This document shows positions 1 to 8,968 of a stretch of 34,825 bases of DNA, piece by piece. The notes below the pieces were generated by a model that searched no databases, was not told the DNA's origin, and saw only the letters and a list, made by a program, of their open reading frames with translations. Position 1 is the first letter of the stretch; each line of letters begins with the position of its first letter. This stretch comes from Snodgrassella sp. CFCC 13594 (lineage in GTDB: Bacteria > Pseudomonadota > Gammaproteobacteria > Burkholderiales > Neisseriaceae): contig NZ_LQXR01000021.1 in assembly GCF_001590725.1 (NCBI RefSeq), forward strand, positions 1 through 34,825, in the 5' to 3' direction. The position numbers were made by a program, and so were the translations under genes.

Positions 1-669
1 GAGAACACAGATCATGCGGCGCCCGTACTAGCGAATATTGCCCCTCCCGCCGCTATTTTTACCAGCATGACTCAAAAACCGCAGCAGGATTTGCTGTTGC
101 TGTCTCCTTATTTTGTGCCAACTCGCGCGGGTTTGGCTCAGTTGCGGTTGTGGTCGCAACAAGGTGTACGCATCCGGGTATTGACCAATTCATTGGCAGC
201 AACCGATGTGCCGGCGGTGCATTCAGGCTATGAGCGTTATCGAAAGCCACTATTGCGCAGTGATGTTGAGTTGTATGAATTGAAAAGCCAAGGGTTGGTG
301 AAAGGCCGTCGGGACCGGGGTATTACCGGCAGTTCGGCCTCCAGTTTGCATGCCAAAACTTTTACCATTGATGATCAGGCGTTGTTTGTGGGGTCATTCA
401 ATCTGGATCCACGTTCGGCGCTGATCAATACCGAAATGGGGTTGCTGATTACCTCACCAAAATTGGCAAAAGCAGTTAACTCCGCCGTAGATGAGGCATT
501 ACCGCAAGCTGCTTATCGTGTTCGATTGGATGACCGCAACCGGCTTCAGTGGCAAACGCAAGATGATGATGGTCAGGTTGTCATGACTACCCATGAGCCT
601 GAGTCGGGATGGTGGCGTCGTGCATGGGTGAAAGTTTTATCATGGTTACCATTAGAGCCATTGTTGTAA
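1..669 (+). CDS. Phospholipase D / cardiolipin synthase-like protein, C-terminal part (5' end outside window)
   Basis: The reading frame is open from the first base of the window, so the gene starts upstream; the ATG at 67 is internal. The visible part holds one complete HKD motif (HAKTFTID, followed by GSFNLDPRS and NTEMG), the catalytic signature of the phospholipase D superfamily. The order SPYFVP, then the HKD motif, then a C-terminus ending in LPLEPLL resembles the second half of ClsC-type cardiolipin synthases, which make cardiolipin at the inner membrane. Family membership is well supported. The exact substrate is inferred, because the N-terminal half with the first HKD motif is not visible. 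The gene converges on the sulfurtransferase gene, with only about 35 bases between the stop codons. Confidence 0.85.
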   Translation, partial: ENTDHAAPVLANIAPPAAIFTSMTQKPQQDLLLLSPYFVPTRAGLAQLRLWSQQGVRIRVLTNSLAATDVPAVHSGYERYRKPLLRSDVELYELKSQGLVKGRRDRGITGSSASSLHAKTFTIDDQALFVGSFNLDPRSALINTEMGLLITSPKLAKAVNSAVDEALPQAAYRVRLDDRNRLQWQTQDDDGQVVMTTHEPESGWWRRAWVKVLSWLPLEPLL

Positions 670-704
670 TCAAAGCCGCCTCAATCGCGCTGTAATGGTG
701 TTAT

Positions 705-1556
705 TCACAACAGCGTAATGGGATTGTTTGGATTGGCCGCCCATTGGCTCCACGAGCCAACATACAATCGGCTGCCAGTAAGACCAACATAGGCCATGGC
801 CAATAAATTGACGCAAGCAGATACACCACTACCACAATAATGCACCACTTCTTGCGGGGTTTTTCCGTTTAAGAGAGCGAGCCATTGCTGCTGCAGCTCT
901 GCGTGAGGCAGAAATCGTCCGCTTGCTTGTAAATTATCTTGATAAAATCGATTGATTGCACCTGGTATGTGACCACAACGCGGATCCAAAGGATGAGGAC
1001 TGCCTTGGAATCGTGCGGGTGCACGGGCATCAATCAATAGCCAAGGCCGTGAATACAAATCTTGTTGTAGTTGTTCTTGGGTGATTAAATCTTGTAACGA
1101 TGGGCTCCAAATGGCATGCTGGGCGGGATTTTCTGGCATATTGGGGTGCCTGTTGTCGATAGATGCGCCAGCGGCGATTAGCGCAGGCAAGCCACCATCT
1201 ACCACACACACTGACTCAATGCCCAACCAGCGTAAGCAAACCCAAGCGCGCGCAGCAAATAGCATGTCACCTTGATCGTAAATCACCACGGGTTGTTGAC
1301 TCTGATAACCAATATGCAGTAAGTGGCTGCGCAATGACAATAGGTCTGGAAAAGGATGTCGCCCAGTAAAAGTGGTTGTGGGCGCTGACAGGTGTGCTTC
1401 CAAATCGATGTGGTGTGCGCCTGTTTTGTGGGCTGAGTCGTAATTCAGGCAGCCTTGATGGGGCTTATTTAAGTCGAATTGGGCATCTAACCATAAGGCA
1501 TGGTGTGTCCATGCTTGGCAAGCTTCATGGGCATCGATCACCGGAGCAAAATTCAT
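705..1556 (-). CDS. Rhodanese-like sulfurtransferase (thiosulfate / 3-mercaptopyruvate type)
   Basis: This 283-residue protein has the two-domain rhodanese layout: an inactive N-terminal domain (about 8-130) and a catalytic C-terminal domain (about 155-280). The active-site loop is CGSGVSAC with the persulfide-forming cysteine at Cys241. A CGSGV-type loop is closer to mercaptopyruvate sulfurtransferases (SseA-like) than to the CRxGxx loop of classical thiosulfate rhodaneses, but substrate choice cannot be settled by eye. There is no signal peptide, so it is probably cytoplasmic. The ATG at 1556 is taken as the start because the N-terminal domain begins directly after it. One exact uptake word lies inside the gene at 1444-1455. 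The gene is divergent from lon. Confidence 0.85.
   Translation of the reverse strand: MNFAPVIDAHEACQAWTHHALWLDAQFDLNKPHQGCLNYDSAHKTGAHHIDLEAHLSAPTTTFTGRHPFPDLLSLRSHLLHIGYQSQQPVVIYDQGDMLFAARAWVCLRWLGIESVCVVDGGLPALIAAGASIDNRHPNMPENPAQHAIWSPSLQDLITQEQLQQDLYSRPWLLIDARAPARFQGSPHPLDPRCGHIPGAINRFYQDNLQASGRFLPHAELQQQWLALLNGKTPQEVVHYCGSGVSACVNLLAMAYVGLTGSRLYVGSWSQWAANPNNPITLL
1444..1455 (-). repeat. DNA uptake word, exact AG-simDUS
   Basis: AGGCTGCCTGAA on the minus strand, inside the sulfurtransferase gene. Confidence 0.85.
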
Positions 1557-1633
1557 GTTTGCGCTCCCATAAAATTGATGGGTTAACCAAAATAAGATTG
1601 GTGGATGTAAGTGTAAATCTATAACAGTCTTTG

Positions 1634-1661
1634 CTTGAAATGTGATGCATCAGCCCAATGT
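1634..1661 (+). promoter_or_regulatory. Sigma32 (RpoH)-like heat-shock promoter of lon
   Basis: CTTGAAA at 1634-1640, a 13-base spacer, then CCCAATGT at 1654-1661. The RpoH consensus is CTTGAAA-N11-16-CCCCATNT, so there is one mismatch among the specified bases. The expected transcript start is near 1668, about 40 bases before the lon ATG. lon is a classical sigma32 target in E. coli, which supports the reading. Confidence 0.7.
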
Positions 1662-1708
1662 TGTCAACCATTTGAAGCACGACATCAAGAAAGAGCGAGA
1701 CATTGATT

Positions 1709-4144
1709 ATGGCCGCAACCCAAACCTCCCCATTGAATACCACTGCTTTGGCTATGTTGCCTTTGCGTGACGTGGTGGTCTATCCGCACATGGTGCTGCC
1801 TTTGTTTGTAGGCAGAGACAAGTCTATTGCTGCATTGGATGCGGCCATGGACAAAGATGAGCGGGTATTTTTATTGGCCCAGAAAAATGCCAATACGGAA
1901 GAACCTCAAGCCGATGATATGCACGACATGGGGACCATTGCCAATATTTTGCAAGTGTTGAAATTGCCGGATGGTACGGTCAAAGTTTTGGTCGAAGGCA
2001 TGAAGCGTGCCCATGTGGATGCCATTGACGAGAGTGGTGAATATTTCGTTGCCCATGTGCATGATGTGGTTGAAACCATGGGTGACGCCCATGATCAAGA
2101 AGCCCTTCGGCGTACTTTGCTGTCCCAGTTTGATCAGATGGCTAAGTTGAATAAAAAAATTCCGGCAGAAGTAGTGGGTACCATTCATGGGATTGAAGAC
2201 AATAGTCGATTGGTGGATACCGTGGCTGCTCATCTTCAGTTGAAATTAGAGCAACGCCAAGAAGTACTGGCTATGGTGAATGTCACCGAACGCATGGAGC
2301 ATTTGTTGCAACAGCTCGAAGCTGAGTTGGATATCTTGCAAGTGGAAAAGCGCATCCGTGGTCGCGTGAAACGGCAAATGGAAAAATCCCAGCGTGAGTA
2401 TTACTTGAATGAGCAGGTCAAAGCCATTCAAAAAGAGCTAGGTGATGAAGATGATGAGCTGGATGCGTTGGAAGCACAAATTCGCCAGTCAGGTATGAGC
2501 CGAGAAGCAGAAGAAAAATGTCTGGCTGAAATGAAAAAATTGCGCATGATGCCGCCCATGTCTGCAGAGTCAACGGTGGTGCGCAACTACATTGACACCT
2601 TGTTGGAATTGCCGTGGAAAAAGAAAACCAAGGTGAGCAAAGACATTGCCAAAGCGGATTTGGTGTTGGATGCAGATCATTATGGTCTGGAGAAGGTGAA
2701 AGAGCGTATTTTGGAATATTTGGCGGTTCAGAAACGCATGAATCGTTTGAAAGGGCCAATCTTGTGCTTGGTTGGTCCACCGGGTGTGGGCAAAACCTCC
2801 TTGGGTGAATCCATTGCCAAAGCCACTGGCCGTAAATATGTGCGGATGGCATTGGGTGGGGTACATGATGAAAGTGAAATTCGTGGCCACCGGCGTACTT
2901 ATATTGGTTCGATGCCGGGTAAAATTTTGCAAAATATGGCCAAGGTGGGCGTAAGGAATCCTTTGTTTCTGCTGGATGAAATCGACAAGATTGGCAATGA
3001 TTTTCGTGGCGATCCGGCCAGTGCTTTGCTGGAAGTTTTAGATCCTGAGCAAAACCACGCTTTTGTTGACCATTATGCTGAAGTAGAATTTGATTTGTCC
3101 GATGTGATGTTTATCGCTACATCTAATAGTTTCAATATTCCTCCAGCTTTGCTGGACCGAATGGAGATCATTCGCTTGTCGGGCTACACTGAAGACGAAA
3201 AGATCCACATTGCCATGCAGTATCTGGTGCCCAAACAGATCAAGCAAAATGGGGTCAAGGCAGGTGAAATGCGCATAGAAGAATCGGCTGTGCGCGACAT
3301 CATTCGGTATTATACCCGTGAAGCTGGTGTGCGTTCTTTGGATAGAGAAATTGCCAAAATTTGCCGTAAAGTGGTGATGGCTCAGGCACTAAAAACCGAA
3401 CAGGCAGGTAGCAAACGGGCGATTAAACCTGAGTTGATTGTGGTCAATGCTGATAATCTGCATGATTATTTGGGCGTTCAGCGTTTTGATTATGGCGTTG
3501 CTGAAAGTGAAAATCGTGTAGGGCAGGTGACTGGATTGGCTTGGACTGAAGTAGGCGGGGAATTGCTGACCATTGAAGCAAGCAAATTCTCAGGTAAAGG
3601 CAATATCATACGCACGGGTAAACTGGGTGATGTGATGCAAGAATCCATCACTGCGGCGTGGAGTGTGGTTCGTTCCAGAGCAGAAAGCTTGGGAATTGAA
3701 CCTGATTTTTATGAAAAAAATGACATTCATGTGCACGTACCAGAGGGCGCTACGCCCAAAGATGGGCCCAGTGCAGGTAGTGCCATCACTTTGGCGATTG
3801 TTTCTGCCTTTACGGGCATTCCAGTACGTGCTGATGTGGCCATGACGGGTGAAATTACCCTGCGTGGAGAGGTATTACCCATTGGTGGATTAAAAGAAAA
3901 GTTGTTGGCAGCTTTGCGGGGTGGCATCAAGCGTGTACTAATACCCAAAGACAATGTTAAGGATTTAGAAGAAATTCCAGATAACGTAAAAAATGAACTG
4001 GATATCCATCCCGTTCAATGGATTGATGAGGTATTGGCATTGGGATTGGAATATCAACCAACGCCTTGGTCTATCTCAACGGAAGCTTTGCCTCTGGAAA
4101 CAGATAAGACGGCGAAGTCAAGTAAAAAAGCCGTAAAGCATTAA
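1709..4144 (+). CDS. lon: ATP-dependent endopeptidase La (Lon protease)
   Basis: Lon is the cytoplasmic AAA+ serine protease that degrades misfolded and some regulatory proteins. The 811-residue product carries the LON substrate-binding N-domain (starting [13 protein letters not shown]), a coiled-coil-rich middle region, and the AAA+ module with Walker A GPPGVGKT at 356-363 and Walker [10 protein letters not shown]. The protease domain has catalytic Ser688 in PKDGPSAGS and Lys731 in GGLKEK, 43 residues apart as in E. coli Lon (679/722). The ATG at 1709 is preferred to an in-frame TTG at 1703, because a purine-rich stretch (AAGAGCGAGA) ends about 8 bases before it. The gene stands alone behind a heat-shock-like promoter and is followed by stem-loops. 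Confidence 0.97.
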   Translation: MAATQTSPLNTTALAMLPLRDVVVYPHMVLPLFVGRDKSIAALDAAMDKDERVFLLAQKNANTEEPQADDMHDMGTIANILQVLKLPDGTVKVLVEGMKRAHVDAIDESGEYFVAHVHDVVETMGDAHDQEALRRTLLSQFDQMAKLNKKIPAEVVGTIHGIEDNSRLVDTVAAHLQLKLEQRQEVLAMVNVTERMEHLLQQLEAELDILQVEKRIRGRVKRQMEKSQREYYLNEQVKAIQKELGDEDDELDALEAQIRQSGMSREAEEKCLAEMKKLRMMPPMSAESTVVRNYIDTLLELPWKKKTKVSKDIAKADLVLDADHYGLEKVKERILEYLAVQKRMNRLKGPILCLVGPPGVGKTSLGESIAKATGRKYVRMALGGVHDESEIRGHRRTYIGSMPGKILQNMAKVGVRNPLFLLDEIDKIGNDFRGDPASALLEVLDPEQNHAFVDHYAEVEFDLSDVMFIATSNSFNIPPALLDRMEIIRLSGYTEDEKIHIAMQYLVPKQIKQNGVKAGEMRIEESAVRDIIRYYTREAGVRSLDREIAKICRKVVMAQALKTEQAGSKRAIKPELIVVNADNLHDYLGVQRFDYGVAESENRVGQVTGLAWTEVGGELLTIEASKFSGKGNIIRTGKLGDVMQESITAAWSVVRSRAESLGIEPDFYEKNDIHVHVPEGATPKDGPSAGSAITLAIVSAFTGIPVRADVAMTGEITLRGEVLPIGGLKEKLLAALRGGIKRVLIPKDNVKDLEEIPDNVKNELDIHPVQWIDEVLALGLEYQPTPWSISTEALPLETDKTAKSSKKAVKH

Positions 4145-4150
4145 TTGGTG

Positions 4151-4199
4151 AGGATAGTGTCGCAAGCGCGGCACAATCCTTCAGGCTTTGCTGAATTTT
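4151..4199 (+). terminator. Stem-loops after lon
   Basis: Two adjacent hairpins. The first is at 4151-4180, with arms AGGAT/ATCCT extended inward by GTG/CAC and CGC/GCG around an AAGC loop. The second is TTCAG-GCTTTG-CTGAA followed by TTTT at 4196-4199. The second has the shape of a weak rho-independent terminator. Confidence 0.5.
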
Positions 4200-4232
4200 A
4201 TCGCCATTTGATGAAACCATGCCTTTGTATGC

Positions 4233-4262
4233 TTGACATGTCAAATTTGAGCTTGATATAAA
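4233..4262 (+). promoter_or_regulatory. Sigma70-type promoter of hupB
   Basis: TTGACA at 4233-4238 and TATAAA at 4257-4262, separated by 18 bases. This is a perfect -35 with a good -10, as expected for an abundant nucleoid protein. The resulting leader is about 75 bases and contains a small GCCCG-TTG-CGGGC hairpin near 4291-4303. Confidence 0.6.
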
Positions 4263-4344
4263 GGCAGCGTGCTGTTTTACTCGGTTATCGGCCCGTTGCG
4301 GGCAGAGTTTCTCCATTTACATAACAACAGAAAGGGACTTCATA

Positions 4345-4614
4345 GTGAATAAGTCTGAATTGATTGAAGCCATTGCCGAAGAGGCTGATTTGTCAAAGGC
4401 TGCTGCTGCAAAAGCTTTGGATGGTTTGATGAGTGCCGTTACCAGTGCATTGAAAAAAGGCGATACTGTAACTTTAGTGGGCTTTGGTACTTTTTACGTG
4501 GGTGAACGTGCTGCACGCAATGGTCGTAACCCTAAAACTGGCGAGCCTTTGAAAATCAAAGCAGCCAAAACCCCGAAATTCCGTGCGGGTAAATCTCTGA
4601 AAGATGCTCTGTAA
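4345..4614 (+). CDS. hupB: DNA-binding protein HU-beta
   Basis: HU is a small histone-like nucleoid protein that binds and bends DNA without strong sequence preference. The 89-residue product is full length for the family. It begins [11 protein letters not shown] and has the conserved beta-arm core [23 protein letters not shown], here with '[16 protein letters not shown]' as the C-terminus. The start is a GTG at 4345 with AAGGGA about 8 bases upstream; no in-frame ATG gives a sensible alternative. It is a single-gene transcript, with a strong promoter upstream and a clear terminator at 4643. Confidence 0.97.
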   Translation: MNKSELIEAIAEEADLSKAAAAKALDGLMSAVTSALKKGDTVTLVGFGTFYVGERAARNGRNPKTGEPLKIKAAKTPKFRAGKSLKDAL

Positions 4615-4642
4615 TTTTGTTGTTTTAATCCAGTTTCTCAAG

Positions 4643-4667
4643 GGTAGGCGCTAAGCCTACCTTTTTT
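4643..4667 (+). terminator. Rho-independent terminator of hupB
   Basis: Perfect 7-bp stem GGTAGGC/GCCTACC with a 5-base loop, followed by TTTTTT. Confidence 0.9.
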
Positions 4668-4790
4668 CTTGGCTTGCGTATGTCCTCGATGCTTAATTCT
4701 GTAGGCTAGATATGATTGAGGGTTCGCGCTGGTGTCATTATCGGGCTACAATAGCGCACTTAAATTTGATGAACGACCATACGGTTATCT

Positions 4791-6302
4791 ATGTTCCATA
4801 CCATTGAAAAATACAAATTACCGGCACAAATTTTATTGGGCTTAATTGCTGTCTCATTTATCGGCTTCGGCGCTTCCACTTTAACCGGGGCCGGTCATGA
4901 TTATGTGGGCAAAGTAGGCGAGTTTAAGGTCAGTGAAACAGATGTCAACAACACCATGCGCCGTCTTCAGGCAGCCGGCGAGAAGCAAGTAGACAAAGAA
5001 GCGGTGTATCAAGGTTTGCTACAACAAGCTTATTTGCAACAAGGCGCGAAAGATTTGGGTGTTAGTGCTTCACTCACGGACATTAAAAAAGTGATTGTGA
5101 GCGATCCCAGCTTTCAAGAAAATGGCCAATTCAGTGAAAGTCGCTACCAAGCTTTTCTGCAGCAAAATGGCTTGACGGAAGATGCCCTGGTCGCCGATTT
5201 GCAAAAACAATATGCCATTCAAACAATGGTGAATTTGGCGCAATCTGGCAACATGGTAAGTGATGCGCAGGCCAAGCAAATGATGTTGTTGTTGCAGGCT
5301 CCACGCCAGATGCGCAGTGCCACTTTTGCATCAGCACAGTATGCAGATAAGGTTCCTGTCGATGATGCCAAACTACAGGCCTTCTACACAGCCAACAAAA
5401 GTCGATATGCGCTAGAGCAGGCGGTGAAGTTTCAATATGTTGTGTTGTCTGCGCAGGCATTGGGCAGTAAAAATGCAGTGACGGACGCAGAGCTAAAAGA
5501 AGCTTATGCACAACTGCCCAACGGTGCTTCTGCGCCCAAACCCGCATTAGAAACTATTAAGCCAATGCTGGTTAAGGAAATACAGGCGAAAAAAGGAGCT
5601 GCAGCCTTACAAAAAGCCAAGGAGCAATTGGCTGACTTGGCTTTTAACAATCCCAATGATTTGAAAGCCGTGGCCACCAAAATGGGGCTGACTTTGCAGC
5701 AACATGAACAATGGCTGACGCGCAAAGAAGCGGCTGCATCGGGGATGCCTGAGGCATTGCAAACAGCGTTATTTAGCGATGATGTATTGGTCAAAAAATA
5801 CAATTCTGAACCCGTATCAGTGAGTGAAGACAGCGTTTGGGTAGTGCATGCTAGTGCCGTGCGCCCTCAACACCAAGCTCCGTTTACTGAGGTAGCAGCC
5901 GAAGTTCGCCAAGATTATGTGGCCGCAGAAAGTCGCAAATTGGCCATTGCAGCTGCGGCTAGTGCATTAAAACAGGCGCAATCTGGCAATCAAAGTGGCA
6001 TTATGTGGTCGTCTAGCTCTGCGGTCACAGCAGAGCAAGCTGCCCGTGCCATGCCAACAACTGACTTTCAGCAGTGGTTAAAAGCTCGGCCAGCAGCAGG
6101 AAAACCTGCTTATCTACTGATGCAAAATACACCGGAGCCAGTGTTGGTGGAAATTACAGCCATTAACGCGCCCGCCGACTTGACTCAGGCTTTGCCTCAG
6201 GCGAAGCAATCACTCGCGCAAACCATGGGTAATGAATGGATGGCGAATTTGCTGGATTGGTTGAAAATTGCTATCCAGTTAAGTCTGGCAGTCAGAAAAT
6301 AG
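4791..6302 (+). CDS. PpiD-like periplasmic chaperone (SurA N-terminal domain protein)
   Basis: The 503-residue protein has one N-terminal membrane anchor (about residues 14-33, ILLGLIAVSFIGFG) followed by a large periplasmic part. The segment after the anchor (VGKVGEFKVSETDVNNTM onward) matches the SurA/PpiD N-terminal chaperone domain, with a helix-rich region to about residue 200. Family PpiD proteins help newly exported proteins fold at the Sec translocon. At about 620 residues, E. coli PpiD carries a parvulin domain in the middle. Here that core is not recognisable and the protein is about 120 residues shorter, so prolyl-isomerase activity is doubtful. To my knowledge the Neisseria homologue has the same short form. 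It follows hupB, as ppiD does in E. coli. Confidence 0.85.
   Translation: MFHTIEKYKLPAQILLGLIAVSFIGFGASTLTGAGHDYVGKVGEFKVSETDVNNTMRRLQAAGEKQVDKEAVYQGLLQQAYLQQGAKDLGVSASLTDIKKVIVSDPSFQENGQFSESRYQAFLQQNGLTEDALVADLQKQYAIQTMVNLAQSGNMVSDAQAKQMMLLLQAPRQMRSATFASAQYADKVPVDDAKLQAFYTANKSRYALEQAVKFQYVVLSAQALGSKNAVTDAELKEAYAQLPNGASAPKPALETIKPMLVKEIQAKKGAAALQKAKEQLADLAFNNPNDLKAVATKMGLTLQQHEQWLTRKEAAASGMPEALQTALFSDDVLVKKYNSEPVSVSEDSVWVVHASAVRPQHQAPFTEVAAEVRQDYVAAESRKLAIAAAASALKQAQSGNQSGIMWSSSSAVTAEQAARAMPTTDFQQWLKARPAAGKPAYLLMQNTPEPVLVEITAINAPADLTQALPQAKQSLAQTMGNEWMANLLDWLKIAIQLSLAVRK
4966..4976 (-). repeat. DNA uptake word, 11 of 12
   Basis: GGCTGCCTGAA on the minus strand within the ppiD-like gene; the first base of the 12-mer is C instead of A. 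Confidence 0.6.
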
Positions 6303-6328
6303 CACAGGACAATTAATGCTTCTGATTT

Positions 6329-6356
6329 AGCCGGTGGCGATGCCATCGGCTTTTTT
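6329..6356 (+). terminator. Rho-independent terminator of the ppiD-like gene
   Basis: Stem AGCCGGTGGC/GCCATCGGCT (one G-T pair) with a GAT loop, followed by a run of T that merges into the next uptake word. Confidence 0.9.
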
Positions 6357-6366
6357 CAGGCAGCCT
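6355..6366 (-). repeat. DNA uptake word, exact AG-simDUS
   Basis: Sits at the T-tract of the terminator after the ppiD-like gene and 13 bases before the next start codon. Confidence 0.85.
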
Positions 6367-6379
6367 GCATGGGGGTGGT

Positions 6380-7726
6380 ATGGAGTTTTGTAGTCGGCAT
6401 GTGATTGATGGACAGATATTGTTTGAGCGGGCGGCAATCTCTATTGAAGACTTTCATACCCAATATCAAGCTATCTCACAACAACAGCAAGTTTTTGCGG
6501 CACTTAGCGTGAGTGATAGAGCCAAGCAGTTACTGGCTTTGGCTACACGCTTGGAAGCGGAACAAGCGCGCTTGGCCAAGCAAATCTGCATCGAGGTAGG
6601 CCGTTGTTTGCGTGAATGTGAAGCAGAAATCAGCAAATCGATTGCCCTGATTCGTTATTACGCGCATCTATCACCAGAACTTTTAGCCCACAAAACCATC
6701 GCTACCCAAGCCAGCTTGAGCCAAGTGCGTTTTGAGCCTTTGGGCGTGATCTTATCGGTCATGCCTTGGAACTACCCAGTATGGCAGGTCCTGCGCTTTG
6801 CTATACCGGCTTTGTGTGCAGGCAATGCATGTTTGGTGAAGCCTGCACCCACTGTTGGTGGTATTACGCAGATGTTGTTTGACTTAGTCGACGCTGCTTT
6901 GCCTTTGCAGGTTGCTTGGCTGGCACCAGAAAACACTGAACAGGCCATTGCGCAAACTCAAGCTTTGGCTTTTACTGGCTCTACCCATACTGGTCGCCAT
7001 TTGGCTGCATTGGCTGGTAAGTATTTGCGTAAAAGTGTGATGGAACTGGGCGGCAGCAATGCATTGATTGTGCTGGATGATGCTGATGTTGCACAAGCTG
7101 CACAAGATGCCTGCTATTCTCGCTTTCGCGACGCGGGTCAGTCATGCAATGCAGCGAAACGCTTGATTGTGACTGAAGCGGTGGCCGACCAGTTTTTGGA
7201 AGTGTTTTTAGCCGAGTGTGCGAAATTAACCATGGGTGCGCCTTGGTTGCCTGAAACCACATTGGCGCCTTTGCATCGTGCCGATTTGCGTGCACAATTA
7301 CACGAGCAGGTGCAAGATGCGCTGGCGCAAGGTGCTCGTTGTTTGAGTGGTGGTTATTTGCCTTCAGGCCCAGGTAACTTTTATCCAGCTACCGTATTGG
7401 ACAATGTCAATCCGCGATGCCGTGTGTACCATGAAGAAGTGTTTGGTCCCGTGGCAGTGGTGTTGCGTGCACGCGATGCAGAAGAAGCGGTGATTTTGGC
7501 TAATGACACGCCTTTTGGGTTGGGTGCCAGTATTTACACGCAAAATACCGAATATGGTTGGCAGTTGGCACCGAAGCTGGCTGTGGGCAGTGTTTTCATC
7601 AACCGCCATACCAGCAGTGATTTGCGCCTGCCTTTTGGGGGCATTAAAGATTCTGGATTTGGGCGAGAACTGTCTGAATTTGGTTTGTATGAGTTTGTCA
7701 ATGTGAAAGCCTATTGGCAAAAATAA
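6380..7726 (+). CDS. NAD(P)-dependent aldehyde dehydrogenase, Sad/YneI-like (probable succinate-semialdehyde dehydrogenase)
   Basis: A 448-residue cytoplasmic enzyme of the aldehyde dehydrogenase superfamily that oxidises an aldehyde to the acid with NAD(P). Visible residues are Asn131 in the PWNYPVW motif, the general base Glu222 in VMELGGSN, the nucleophile Cys256 in DAGQSCNAAKR, the cofactor segment AFTGSTHTGR, and EEVFGPV near the C-terminus. The short length and the MELGGSNALIV and GQSCNAAKR motifs are closest to the Sad/YneI branch of succinate-semialdehyde dehydrogenases. The aldehyde used is inferred, and a general aldehyde role is possible. The start at 6380 follows a GGGGGTGG stretch and an uptake word. 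The next gene begins 12 bases downstream, so the two are probably co-transcribed. Confidence 0.85.
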   Translation: MEFCSRHVIDGQILFERAAISIEDFHTQYQAISQQQQVFAALSVSDRAKQLLALATRLEAEQARLAKQICIEVGRCLRECEAEISKSIALIRYYAHLSPELLAHKTIATQASLSQVRFEPLGVILSVMPWNYPVWQVLRFAIPALCAGNACLVKPAPTVGGITQMLFDLVDAALPLQVAWLAPENTEQAIAQTQALAFTGSTHTGRHLAALAGKYLRKSVMELGGSNALIVLDDADVAQAAQDACYSRFRDAGQSCNAAKRLIVTEAVADQFLEVFLAECAKLTMGAPWLPETTLAPLHRADLRAQLHEQVQDALAQGARCLSGGYLPSGPGNFYPATVLDNVNPRCRVYHEEVFGPVAVVLRARDAEEAVILANDTPFGLGASIYTQNTEYGWQLAPKLAVGSVFINRHTSSDLRLPFGGIKDSGFGRELSEFGLYEFVNVKAYWQK

Positions 7727-7738
7727 GGGATTGATGAA

Positions 7739-8497
7739 ATGCGTTTCGGGCATTATCCGCGTTGGTTTGTGGTGGGCGCTCTGTTGCTGCTGGTGGCAAT
7801 ATGGTGGCAGTTGGAGGCCAAACAACGCAATGTGGTGTATTTCAATGTCGATGGGCAGGTGGTCAAAACCAAAGCGCAAGCTCAATATGTGCGCACCTTT
7901 CAACGAGATGGTGATCGCATTTTGGCCAGTGATTTTTATTATCCCAAAAAAACACCGTATCGCAATGAATTCACCACCACTGCTGCACAGTTACATCGGT
8001 TTTCGCCAGAGTTAGATGATGGTGAATTGGTGCTCTGGTACGCCAATGGACAGAAACAGACGCAAGGCCATTATGAACATGGTAAACCTGATGGATTATG
8101 GCAGCGCTGGCATGCGAATGGCCAGTTGGCGGCCGAAATTCATTACCATAATGGTTTGCCAGAAGGGCGAGTGACGCGCTGGTATGCCAATGGCCAAAAA
8201 ATGGGTCAATTGGTTTTTGTGCAAGGTCAGGCAGAAGGCATGTGGCAGCGCTGGTATCAAAATGGCCAATTAAAATCAGAAATGACCTTGCGTAAAGGCC
8301 AAGTGCAAACCGTTACCACATGGGATGAAAAAGGGCGCATTACGTCAGATTTAGCTGTACAGAACCAAAAGCAAAATGGTGTGGTGCTGACCTGGTATGA
8401 TAATGGCGACAAAAAATCGGAAAGTGTGTTTGAACAGAATGAGCTGGTCCGCAAAACAGAGTGGGATGAAGACGGTGAGATTGTCGATTTACAATGA
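7739..8497 (+). CDS. MORN-variant repeat protein, YwqK-like
   Basis: The 252-residue protein has an N-terminal signal anchor (about residues 9-24) and then at least five repeats of the MORN_2 type, each with a W-Y/H-x-NGQ core. Examples are LWYANGQ (99-105), WQRWHANGQ, TRWYANGQ, WQRWYQNGQ and LTWYDNGD (217-223). Such proteins are often labelled 'YwqK family antitoxin' in databases, but no toxin gene is adjacent and I would not infer that role. The repeats predict a beta-hairpin solenoid, probably facing the periplasm. The start at 7739 has AAGGGA 8 bases upstream; an ATG at 7735 is in another frame. The function is unknown. Confidence 0.75.
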   Translation: MRFGHYPRWFVVGALLLLVAIWWQLEAKQRNVVYFNVDGQVVKTKAQAQYVRTFQRDGDRILASDFYYPKKTPYRNEFTTTAAQLHRFSPELDDGELVLWYANGQKQTQGHYEHGKPDGLWQRWHANGQLAAEIHYHNGLPEGRVTRWYANGQKMGQLVFVQGQAEGMWQRWYQNGQLKSEMTLRKGQVQTVTTWDEKGRITSDLAVQNQKQNGVVLTWYDNGDKKSESVFEQNELVRKTEWDEDGEIVDLQ

Positions 8498-8517
8498 GGG
8501 GCTAGTCAAAACCATGG

Positions 8518-8559
8518 CACCATAACAAAACCAGCCTTTAGGCTGGTTTTGTTATGGTG
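8518..8559. terminator. Bidirectional terminator between convergent genes
   Basis: Perfect 19-bp inverted repeat CACCATAACAAAACCAGCC with its complement, around a TTTA loop. The arms contain AAAA and TTTT runs, so it can end transcripts from both sides. It contains the TAA stop codon of the minus-strand gene at 8552-8554. Confidence 0.9.
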
Positions 8560-8968
8560 CAGGTGTCTTGCGAATTTGCTGATTTTTTAGGCATTGCTGG
8601 TGGCGCTTAACCATTGCTTCTTGCCCGCCCAGTTGACGGATTTGCTGCTCTGAAGGTGCCTTGAAAAAGGTACGGATATCATCGGCAGACATTTTACTTA
8701 AGGCATCATCCCACATGCAATGGCAATAGGGTGTGATGACTTGATCGCTTTTGTCTGTCAACCCATATTGTTGCAATTGTTGGGCCCAACTGGGGGCATA
8801 AGGGCCGGTGCTGGTGCAATTATCGATGACCTTTTGTCGTGCCTCTGGGTCGCCAATATTCCAGCGGATTAATACAAACATACCCACGAACATCAGCACA
8901 GCGAGGCCCAAGCACCATTTGATTAGACGCAACTTTCGATTGGTGGGCTGCCTGAAATCAGCGGGCAT
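8552..8968 (-). CDS. Small single-pass membrane protein of unknown function
   Basis: I do not recognise the family. The 138-residue product has a basic N-terminus (NRKLRLIK), one transmembrane helix at about 16-35, and a C-terminal domain of about 100 residues that probably lies in the periplasm. That domain has four cysteines (51, 82, 84, 126), including a CHC pair, so a disulfide-stabilised or metal- or heme-binding fold is possible, though there is no CxxCH motif. The start ATG at 8968 overlaps the 3' end of homoserine dehydrogenase by 11 bases, which indicates translational coupling to hom. The stop codon lies in the terminator stem. Confidence 0.7.
   Translation of the reverse strand: MPADFRQPTNRKLRLIKWCLGLAVLMFVGMFVLIRWNIGDPEARQKVIDNCTSTGPYAPSWAQQLQQYGLTDKSDQVITPYCHCMWDDALSKMSADDIRTFFKAPSEQQIRQLGGQEAMVKRHQQCLKNQQIRKTPAP
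8945..8956 (+). repeat. DNA uptake word, 11 of 12
   Basis: GGGCTGCCTGAA at the start of the small membrane-protein gene, just past the hom stop codon. Confidence 0.6.

Noticed and set aside
1871..2932. Several long open frames antisense to lon (for example 2418-2852 and 2570-2932 on the minus strand)
   Set aside because: They are mirror frames of a strongly conserved gene, show no recognisable domains, and have no promoter or ribosome-binding site.
7739..8497. Toxin-antitoxin module suggested by the YwqK family label
   Set aside because: There is no partner toxin gene next to it, and the N-terminal membrane anchor plus repeats argue against a classical antitoxin.
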